Positions 47,570 through 57,600 of a stretch of 64,000 nucleotides of DNA are shown here, piece by piece (position 1 is the first letter of the stretch; each line of letters opens with the position of its first letter). Made by a program: the position numbers and the translations under genes. The stretch is taken from NCBI RefSeq assembly GCF_000006565.2, contig NC_031474.1, positions 1,426,001-1,490,000 of the forward strand. Direction: 5' to 3'. This DNA comes from Toxoplasma gondii ME49. Its lineage: Eukaryota > Apicomplexa > Conoidasida > Eucoccidiorida > Sarcocystidae. The notes beneath the pieces were generated by a model. It was given only the letters and a program-made list of their open reading frames with translations. It was not told the origin of the DNA and did not search any database.

Positions 47570-50500
47570 ATGGCTGCGACGGTTTTGGCCACAGAAACCC
47601 AGCCACGATCAACGAGCGAAGTTTCCACTGAAGGAGAGGCCTTGCCTGGAGCAAGGATGGCGGCTGTCGTGAGTGAGGAGAGCATCCAAAAGGTTCTTAG
47701 GGAAGATGACGCTGGCCCGTCGGATTCTGCTCCAGCGGCAGCGTGGGATAAGTCTGAGGAGCTCGAAATAGAGGATAACAGTGAGACAACCTCTCCGCAA
47801 GAAGGGAAAGGTAGTGAACACGAGGGCGGTGCAGATGCCCCTGCAGCGGAGGCGGAAGCTAAAGGTGTGAAAGGGGGAAAAATTGGTGCCGGGAGAGACG
47901 AGGCGTGTTCGTCGACAGAGAGGAGAAAGGAAACACACAGGGATAAGGAAACCGAGTCGGCCACAGATGCTGGAACAACTGTAGCTCCATCCGACACCCA
48001 GTCCAATGCACATGTTCCGGAGAAACGCAAGGACCTCGGCGCCGACAAGAGAGAGGAAAGTTCTGCTGGCGCCACTGTAGTTACGCCAGAGGTAGGGGAG
48101 CCTTCAGGGACCAAGGTTGACATAAGTCGTGAAACTTGCCAGAAGCCAGTGGGCTCACAGGTTGCATCAGATTCGCTGGACACGAAGAGTAGGGAAGCCG
48201 GTGACGAAGAGCGGGGGAGTTCTCAAGAGCAACAGCGTCGGAAAGTTTCGCCTTTGAAAGATGCAGAGACACAAGAAGCTCCAGCTGATTCCCAACGTAC
48301 CACGAATCCCCACTCACCAAGCTTGGATTTAAGGGGTGAAGTGGAGATAACCGAATCTGGAGAGACTGCGGAAGCAGACCAAGATACAGACATCAGAGCC
48401 GCTACCGAGGCGACAGACAAGTCTCGTGCCACATCTTCAGGCGAGAAGACCACGGCAGCGACTGGAGAGAAGAAACTGAGGAGGAAGAAGAAGGAGAAGA
48501 AGACGGTTTTTGAAAGCATACCAGAGCCGTCGAAGGCTCATACTGGCTGTCGGGCACCGCCTCTTGCACGAAAAGATTCGCAGACTGTGTTCGTGTCAGA
48601 GCCTGTAAGCCAGAGTGTAGCCCATTTCCGCGCATGTGAAAAGGCGCCAGAAAAACAGCATCTCCAGACGGTTTTCGAGTCTCAGAGGGCAGAGAAAAGT
48701 ACGGCGCATGCTCGGGCTGGCGAGAAGCTTGCAGACCGGAAGGACGGCCGAACGGTCTTTGAGTCGCAGAAGTCACTGACAAGTACTGCAGATTTCCGGG
48801 CTGGCGAGAAGCTTGCAGACCGGAAGGACGGCCGAACTGTCTTTGAGTCGCAGAAGTCACTGACAAGTACTGCAGATTTCCGGGCTGGCGAGAAGCTTGC
48901 AGACCGGAAGGACGGCCGAACTGTCTTTGAGTCGCAGAAGTCACTGACAAGTACTGCAGATTTCCGGGCTGGCGAGAAGCTTGCAGACCGGAAGGACGGC
49001 CGAACGGTCTTTGAGTCGCAGAAGTCACTGACAAGTACTGCAGATTTCCGGGCTGGCGAGAAGCTTGCAGACCGGAAGGACGGCCGAACTGTCTTTGAGT
49101 CGCAGAAGTCACTGACAAGTACTGCAGATTTCCGGGCTGGCGAGAAGCTTGCAGACCGGAAGGACAACCGGACTGTGTACGAGAGCGAACCCAAGGAGTC
49201 CGCAGCAAGTGTTAGATACGGCAGTAAGTTGTGCAGAGCTAGAATGAGTGGATCCGGCGCTGAAGAGAGTCAGCATAACGCCACAGCGGTCCAGCGGTGT
49301 ACACGGACGCTGCTGAGAAATCAACCTCACAGTGTCTGAAGGGGCGATTGGTGTTAGGTCTTCAGCATACATGGAAATACCTGTAGTGATTGCGTTCGTC
49401 GAATGAAAATACCTCAACCTTCTCACCTGAACAAAACTTGCGCGGGATCAGGTGCATTTGAAAGTGGCGTCTCGCATGGGGTCTGGCAGATAGGTCAGCC
49501 TTGTGTGTGAGGAATGTGACTGTGACATCTGTCGACTGGAGCTGGTAGACTGCAGGAGACGATGCCAATACAATGACATAGTCGTTTTCACACCGAGACT
49601 TCGACGGTTGTAGATAGCTGGAAGAAGTCGCTCTTTTGATAGCTGAGTCTCACCAGTATTGTCTTCGGTCTCTTTGCGTCGTTTGCGATTTTCAGTGGAG
49701 CTGAGGAAAACTAACAGCTCGGCGAGCGTGAAGACGGTGTTCGAGAGCCAACCACTTCAGTCTAGAGCTAGTTTTAAATACGATACGAGCCCAGGTAAAA
49801 ATGATAGCGGACTAGAGCCAATATCAGTTCGAGCACTGGTCTTGCATATATGCTATTTTGCCCGCGCAGTATGTTATTCGAGGAGGCACCTTTGTTGAAC
49901 AATAGTAAATAGTACTTTCTGGAATCTGATGGGCCGCGCTGTTGGCCACCTGCCAGTTTTTCTTGGCAACGACACCGCCATCGGCGCTCATCAGATCGTA
50001 GTGTCGAACAGAGAAGCAAACGTGGGGATTGGGAATGGTAACGTTCTTTCGTTCCACGGACAGATGACTTAGAAAACGTGTAGACGCTGCTAGACGAATT
50101 CGTCATGCGATGCTGGATACGTGCTTCTCTAGAAGGGGAACGGGCACTCTTGATAAACTCAGGCGGGTGCCATTTAAGTGAGGTAAAGAGATGTGTTTCC
50201 GGTTGGTTTTTCTGTGTGAGCAGAAACTGTTGGTACGGGTCCTACGGTGTTCGAGAGCCAGCCGACTTTAACGCGCGCATCAACGTCGTGGAGAGATCGC
50301 AAGACAGAGTCTGCTGTGACGACTGTCTTCGAGAATCAGCCCAAGGTGCGTTTTGATCTGGCAGCGAGGGATAACTGTATGTTGTTCTAAGTAGCAGAAG
50401 CCACACACTTGTCTCCCGTAATCGGCCGACGCCTGTTGTGCTTTTTCGTCTTTCATCTATTGCTGAAGCGATAGCTTCCCTTGATATGTCGGCAGTTGCA

Positions 50501-50738
50501 GCGGATCAATCGGAAGCTCGGAGTTCGTCCTTAATTTAGACTCACGGACATGGCGCATGTAAGCTTGTTTTTATTTTTTCTTCCCGTGCAACAAGACATT
50601 TTCCTTATGAGCACTGGTTTTCTGTTGTGGGTGCGACTTTTGCAGACCGTACGTGTGGATGCTTCAGCAAATCGCCCTCTCTCGTCGAGCAGCAGCGAGT
50701 ACGAGACTGACACGGACGAAGATGATGACGAAGAGTAG
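47570..50738 (+). CDS. Acidic protein with twelve TVFES repeats, microtubule-binding-like layout
   Basis: Four exons (47570-49223, 49696-49794, 50224-50376, 50668-50738) join in phase 1 throughout to 658 codons. Residues 1-300 are acidic, Ala/Glu/Ser-rich and disordered, followed by a basic hinge (KLRRKKKEKK, about 301-311). Then come twelve repeats with the core T-V-(F/Y)-(E/V)-(S/N), at residues 312, 339, 367, 395, 423, 451, 479, 507, 535, 565, 592 and 618, mostly 28 residues apart. The typical unit has TVFESQ, then DFRAGEKLADRKDG. Five central units are nearly identical at DNA level. The end is a Ser/acidic tail, SSSSSEYETDTDEDDDEE. Short basic repeats after a disordered head recall microtubule-decorating repeat proteins such as SPM1, but the motif differs and no family is claimed. 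An alternative last junction (donor 50345, acceptor 50646) also keeps frame, giving 655 aa. Confidence 0.8.
48747..49166 (+). repeat. Five near-identical 84-bp coding tandem repeats
   Basis: Five consecutive 84-bp units within exon 1 of the TVFES gene differ almost only at one third-codon position (ACGGTC versus ACTGTC). Flanking units at 48663 and 49167 encode the same motif but have diverged. This indicates recent expansion or gene conversion of the central units. Confidence 0.95.
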
Positions 50739-52405
50739 ACTATAGGTCACATTTGCCGTAAATGACGAGAAGATTTTTTTGTCAACTTCCAGACGGAAGT
50801 CGTGGCAGGTCATACGCGCGGTCATCCGAATCTGCTTCTCGGTCACGATGTGCTTTGAAGGCAGGTACTCATTTAACCTGCGTTGCCCCTCGCGTTTGAC
50901 AGGGCCTTCCTCATGACGGCCTTACGAGGTTGCCCGCGCCGGGCGTATGCTCATCAGTTGGTTGCGTCCTGTAAACAGTTTGCTACCGGTGATACTCGTT
51001 GGATGAAGCACGTATTCTGGACACTGTTCTCGATGCATGCACTGCGCAGGAGCTGATAGTGTAGATAGGTGGATCCCTGTCGGCCTTTACCAGTCTACAG
51101 TGCTGCATCTACGTTTAGCCATGCATACATATACTGTATGTATTGCGTCCTATGCAGATGAGTGAAGCGAAGTGGCCTGCTGGCTACGTATATCCGGGGA
51201 GCACTTGAAACCGGGCAAGGGGAAAAGGGGGGGCGGGCGGGAGGAAGGTGGGGGTTGAGTTTGAGCCTGCTTCTCTGTCAGTTACAGTTTCTGTTTTTGT
51301 CTTCTGTACGCTGCGTCGAACCTCTTTGTGCTCTCACAAGGGTGTATGGAACAGTACTTCTACACGACGTGGACTCATTTCCGCTGATCTCGCGTTCATG
51401 CAGTTAGCTCCTCATTTTTTCAAGCAAACAACTTGCCGATGAGATGGGCAAGGAAGCCCATTCAGCAAAACTTCTGTATTTGTACGTGAAAAAAAGAGAT
51501 GGTGCTTCATTCATTTTTGCACCTCAGTTGCGGCAGTGCCTCAGGCTGTGGAAGAAGTCATGTAAGCCACCGCGCCAGGGGTGCAGATGGTAACCGTTTT
51601 TGGCCCGCCGCCAACAGGCTGTCTTCTAAGGCTTTCTTAAATTACGGAACACCAGAAATGAGACGGTTGCAGGTGACACCTTCATTTCTTTTCAAAGAAT
51701 GCGGAAACGGAGGGAGTCAGTTCAATAGGTTCAATCACTTTTTGTGCAAAACGGCCATGTTGGCAGATGACAAAAAATGATATTGGCCGACGACGAAGTT
51801 AGAAACCAACAAGTGCATTAGTAAGACGAATTGGGGAGACAGCGCGCATTCCATCCACTCCGCACTGCCGCGGCATCGCCCGCAGTTAATGAAAAAGGTG
51901 TGAAAGCAAGCTTTGCTCAAGTATGGTCTTCGAGCACGCATACATTGTTCCTTTTCCGTTGCTTCCCTCTTTTCATTTGGTGTGATATTTTAGACGTTTG
52001 AGACGCCAACACACGGGACACGTGGTACGGTTTCGCGCACAAAATGTGTGTACGAATTCTGTTGATCGCGCTCATTCGTTAGAAACATTGACTGGTTCAG
52101 TGATACCAGTATTGCCACATGAGTATAATGGTGTCTGCAGGGATATGGAAGCGATTTAAGATACAGTAGAAAAAGTGGAGAAAGTGCAAGGAAGGGGGTC
52201 TTGCGACCATCTGCACGGCGAAGCAGCAAGGCCAGTTTGCCACGTCACTATGAGTAACCAGTACCCATTATGACTTACTGACTCTCAGGGCGGCCCGATT
52301 AGTCCTTGGAATAGTTTCAGGATTGAAATGCAGTCTTAAGCTCACAGTGTACTAAAGCATTACGTGCGCGATACACCGACGGAAATCTTTTAGTTCTCGG
52401 CCTTC
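50739..52405. other. Intergenic region between the TVFES gene and tRNA-Leu
   Basis: About 1.7 kb without a supported gene. The only notable element is a G-rich tract at 51213-51254. Confidence 0.45.
51213..51254 (+). other. G-rich tract with quadruplex-forming potential
   Basis: Six runs of three or more G (GGG, GGGG, GGGGGGG, GGG, GGG, GGGGG) fall within 42 bases, separated mostly by one to four bases. This satisfies the common four-run quadruplex pattern. It lies about 470 bp downstream of the TVFES stop, in its likely 3' flank. Confidence 0.6.
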
Positions 52406-52485
52406 GTCAGGATGGTCGAGTGGTCTAAGACGCTACGTTCAGGTCGTAGTCCGCGAGGGCGTGGGTTCGAATCCCACTTCTGACA
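52406..52485 (+). tRNA. trnL-CAG: tRNA-Leu (anticodon CAG)
   Basis: A complete cloverleaf can be drawn. The acceptor stem pairs GTCAGGA with TTCTGAC, with discriminator A at 52485. The D-arm region contains GGTCGAGTGGTCTAAGA and the anticodon stem CTACG pairs with CGTAG. The loop TTCAGGT gives anticodon CAG, decoding CUG leucine codons. The variable arm is long, as expected for a type-II tRNA, and the T-loop GGTTCGAATCC is canonical. There is no intron. CCA is not encoded, as usual in eukaryotes. No run of four T follows within the next 100 bases. Confidence 0.95.
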
Positions 52486-54686
52486 GTTTGATTTCCTTCA
52501 CGTCAGTGCTTCGTCTCGCAAGCTGTTTAACACCAGGAAGTTTGGCTACGCTTGTGGACGAACGGTGTGCTGATGATTCCTTAGCCATTTGTTCAGCGGC
52601 CCGCGTCTACCTTAACTGACGAGTCGAGAATGACCTAGAGGCGTGATCATTTTTGGACACTCGATGGTGATGCCACTTTCTATTCGTTATTATGCGTGTT
52701 TACATAAAACGAACTGGCAGCTCCAAAGTGTTGCAAGAGTTATACCGAACACTGCAAGCGCTTCCATGAGTTAGCCGGTGTCTCGTTTAGAGTGTGTTCG
52801 CAGTCGTTTGTCTTCGTCCGACGCACCAACCTCACTCTAGTGATGGAACGAGCTGTGACGAGAGACAAAATTTCGTCTCTCCATCCAGAGGAAACGGCGT
52901 CTGTTAGAAAAGTCGCCGCCATCAGCGATTCCTCGCACCTTCGTTGTTTTAGCTGGCACTATCATCTGAATTAAGGACTGATTCCTCACATATGCAATTG
53001 GCATGTAGCGCAGCCTTTTGAGTTGTTCTATTATCGTATTGGCAATGGAGGAAACGTTCTCCATCCCATGCAGTGTAAAAACGATAAGACAACATACACA
53101 CCGCGACACAAAAGAAGGAGACCAGTAAAAGGGGAACAAAGAAACAACAGAGTGGTATCGCGCAGACACACTGGACAGCTGTTTTTGTGCCTCCAACATC
53201 ATCCACGAGGAACGTCCTCAGTGAATAAATCAATCGCAGGACGTCCCGAATCCAAACTACTCTGCCGCCATGTGAAATGATGTTTATCTGAAGGTAGTTC
53301 AAGGACCACCTGTTTGCCATGGTGGTCACCCGTTCCTGACTGTGTGTGTGTGTGCTTCGCTGACGAGGAAAAATCGGCTAGCGCGGCATATCTCGAAAGC
53401 TGAGAGCGACAAATATCACCATACGGACTATACACAATCCTCCTCTCCGTTCAAAGCGATATCCTTCGCGACTCCCTAAACTTGCCTGCACAACACTTCA
53501 TCATGCAGATGCAATGACGGCTGCACTGCTTGGCCGACGCGTAACTACACAAACAATAAAGTCTTGGTGCACACACCAGGCAAGCCGACCGAGGACCGAA
53601 ACCACGTCGTTTCGTTCCCCGTGAGCATCATGTCTCCCTGAGCATCATTTTGCTTTTCGATCTTTTGGCGAAAACAGCTGACGCACGATTGAGACTGCCC
53701 GAAGCTTTGGCATTGCTCCTCGCTCCATATGCAGCGCATTTCCCACAATACGCTCCGACTGTTTTCTTTATTGGCAATCACTGGAAAATCCCATTTACGC
53801 GTCAGAAACAACAGCAACCGCCGCAGCGAAACATAAAATTTTACGCATGAACTGAACTGCAAACATCAGTGTCTGTTCCTCGTGTTGTTGTCATCCGTAG
53901 AGATTCACAAAAATAGGAAACAGGAATCACTGACACGAATGACATAACAGCAGCCAGCGTAGCCCCCAAAAAATCGTCTGCGCATCCACAAAAAAAAGCT
54001 GACCGCTTCAGTGGCCTTTGATCATCCCTAAGCAACGACAAAACGAGGGGTCGCACCTCAGAGACACACGAAACGACAACGTAACGACATCCGCACACCG
54101 CAATAGCAGAAACGAACGCATAACATTATATATTGCCACATGTCACGTAGAATGCGACGATAATTCGTTTAAATCAAAATGGGGCTGACAAGAACACTCG
54201 TTTCTGTCATATTCGCAATAGCGACCGTTCCTGGGTGAGAAGACAACCCTCTCAAGGCGCCAACCGCCCCACTAAGGCAGCCAACGCACTAAGAGGTCGG
54301 AGAGAAAGCCGAAGAATCGAAAAAAGAAAGACGCACTGGGTTTGTTCGCCAAAAATTATGGACAGCACCACGCCCCGAATCGATGCATACTTGTGTATAT
54401 TAAATTTACAAAACTTACACATGCACCGACTCTACACAGGCACGCACATCTGAATCTTTAGATTGATGCGGCAGACGAATGTTAACCCGTGCAAGTACAT
54501 GCACAAAACAGTACACATGCATTTACAGATGGTCGTCCACCGAAGAGAACCCAGCCATCTACGCATTCATGTGCATATCGGTGTGAACCTGGAAACGGGG
54601 AAGCCCCCGAGACACAGCAAGAATGTGCCGTTGTTGGTCCCCAAACCGCGTTTCAGCAACGGCTTGGATGTCGATCGCTGGCTCCT
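52486..54686. other. Intergenic region between tRNA-Leu and the TauE/SafE gene
   Basis: About 2.2 kb with no supported gene. Short frames on both strands lack codon bias or splice partners. The 3' untranslated region of the minus-strand transporter gene should occupy the right part. Confidence 0.45.
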
Positions 54687-57600
54687 TCAGTAACAAGGAG
54701 ACTTAAAGCTCATATCCCTCGGGTCGCCCTTCTTGATCGTTAAAATTCCCGAGACTGCCATAACAAAAAAAACAGGAAAACAGTCCACCGAATCACAAAT
54801 ACACGCACAAAACACCACGTTACGTCCCCACGCTCCCACAGCCTAGACAAATGAATAAAACAAGGAACGTATAAGAAAGCACTGCATTTCTTCATTCCAG
54901 TTCCTCTCCCTTCTGACATAGACACGTCACCTATCCCTACACAATCTTGTATGCATACCTATATACACATATGCCAAGGGCCTGCCAGATGTTCTCTCAC
55001 TGCTCAAATCGTTTACCGTATTCTTAAGCCACACCAAGGATATGTCCATAATAATGCATATATATATATATATACATAAAAGTGCTGTTGATATTCGTGT
55101 ACACAAATACAGTTTGAGGACGGCGTCTACCAGCAGGCGTCTGACCCGCATCTATAGATCACAACGGTGTACCCGAATTTACGTGTCCTGCAGGCACTGG
55201 AATATAACACTTTCCACCCGCAGCCGAAGAAGGTTCTCCATTTGGGAAAGGGAAGAAGAAAGAGATGACTTACCGACTGTGCAGACCACAGAGCCAAGCA
55301 TGATGACGAGAAGGAGCAGAACGAGGATATAGTCTGCGTGATACCGCTTCACCTGTTGGACGAACATCAAAAAGCCCCACAATCTCCGCTTTCTTGTGTT
55401 CTCTTCCCCTTTATCTCGTTGTCTATTCCCCTTTGTCTCCCTCCGCTCTGCTTGGCGCGTTGCTTTCGCCAGCCAGTTCCGTCCAGACAAGAGGGGAGAA
55501 TCACACTGCAGTGACAGCACACTGTCTCTTTCGGCGTCAGACCGCGAAAGAAATCAAAGGAGGAGCTCACAGAGACCGCCACACATGCAGCGAACTAATA
55601 CAGCTGTTCCATCCGCCTCCACTCGCCATGGTATCCCATAATTTGTGCCCAGTAGCTACCCGAGATATATAAATGGATTAACATGCACATTCGTACACAT
55701 CGTGAGAAGTATCTCTCCACCAGGGTTGGTGGAAACGGCCCTGCCTGTGACTTTTGCAAAGACCGAACCTCAAAACGATGGAAAGAAAAACCGCAACCAT
55801 CTGGGCTTTCCATTTTCTGTCCAGTTTCCATGGGCGTAGGAAACCCAGTGTCTCTACGCCTGCATTCGCTCTCCAGATCAATCTTTGCATCCCGCTACAA
55901 TGTTGGCTGTGCCTCGAGATCTATACGATCTTCGACATGCGTATGCAAGCAAACGCGTTCAGGGACACTTACGAATTTGTCGACCAAAGCCTTGCCAATG
56001 AGGGTGGTCAGGAAGCAGACACCGAAGAGAAGAAGACAGTAGTCCCACGGTGCATTTCCTGAGGCAACGCTGATGGCGGCAGCGGAAGAGCTGGTGAAGA
56101 GAATCATAGTTGTATTGACCGATGTCGTGACAGCCGGCGGCACACCCTTGACAAGAAGGAACGGACCCAAAATCAGGCCCCCTCCAATCCCGATGATGCC
56201 AGCTGAAAAGACAAACAACACACACTGGCGATGAAAACGATCCAGGGAGAAACGACAAGAAATCACGACACGCTTCACATCCCTCAACCGCGACTCAAAT
56301 AACGATGACACGCCGACCAATATGTGCACCTCCACGCGTCGATCTATGCATGCATGCGAAATGCTGGGTGTATCATCCGTTTGCGTGCATGATTGGCATG
56401 TTACCCTACAGGCTTTCCACAATTAATTGCCCGTGGACAAGCAAGCACGAAGTTGTGACCACATGTACATGTTTTCCCCATTGAAGGAAAGAAAGAACGC
56501 CCTGAAGGCCAACATGCAGCTGCCCTCGCTTTCCGTCGATTCTTTTCGTTTCCGCTCAGTTCCTGCTGACCACTGCACCTGCCACAAAGAGACAGCTTTC
56601 TCTCCTAAGACGAAAGTGCTCCTAGCGGTTAGGCCAAAAACACAACACGATTAGATCCGCGAACACTTGCACGCCTGCGTCACTTAAACGTCGATAAACG
56701 CCTTTGCATGAGTGCCAGGTTAAACCCCAGGCCATTGCGCACTCGACCGTGTTGTCTTCCCCAGGGTGTTCAGCCCGCCTTACCCATCATGCCGGCGACC
56801 AACGAAATGCCCATGAGACTGTGGACATGCGCAAAAGAGTACTCAAGCTCCCCCTTCTTGGGTTGTGCTCTGGTTGTCCCCTCGACCTCAATTTTCCCCC
56901 GTTCTTTTTCGTTGTTTCTCCAGAGCCACATCGCCGCTGCGTACGAGCAACTCATCAGGAAGGCCGCGCCAAGGACGTACACGCCCCAGTAGGCAGATCC
57001 GCAGTACGAGACCTGGAAAGACACGAGAAAAAACTCCCTGTTATACATTGTACCATGGGATTACTCGATTTCTAAGCAAGAGCTTCTCGAAGCCATTTGC
57101 AATCTCTTATCTGACTAGTAGTTATCTCTCGCTGTTACAAGGTGACATTCAAAACATCTTCCCATGTCCTCGGCACAACCCTGCAGTTTCATGGAGTTGT
57201 TCTCTCGCCGAACTGAGCCTCAGCTTCCCCCCTTATCCTTCACCGCATTTTCCTCCACCTGCTCCTGCAAGGCTCCCTCTCGGCTTTCTTCACCTTTGTC
57301 TTTCCTCGTTTTTCACTACAGGGGGAAAAAAGAGCCCGTCACGTGGAGCCGCACTTTCCAGTTCCTCGTCTTCGAAGATGCCGTCCATCAGAAAAGCTAG
57401 ACCATGTACTGTAGTGACTACATCATAAGTAGATGTTAACTCTGTACACAAAATGCGCGATGCAGATACTTTATAAACCAAATCGAATTGACAGAAACAC
57501 TGCAGCACATAGGATACTTAGTATGACTCCAACTAGTACGAGACACATACATCCAAGTCGTTCTCTACAGAGAGGGACGTGTGAAACGTCTAGAAAGCCC

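Noticed and set aside
48747..49166. Regularly spaced repeats resembling a CRISPR array
   Set aside because: Units are 84 bp with no variable spacers, encode protein in frame, and the genome is eukaryotic.
48402..49208. Long minus-strand frames (268 and 170 codons) across the repeat region
   Set aside because: They are repeat-driven shadows of the plus-strand TVFES gene; periodic DNA keeps antisense frames open.
55157..55200. Alternative last exon of the TauE/SafE-type gene just downstream of exon 8
   Set aside because: Acceptors there keep frame but give only a 9-12 residue tail behind a weak pyrimidine tract; the exon at 54754-54687 has a much stronger acceptor. Not fully excluded.
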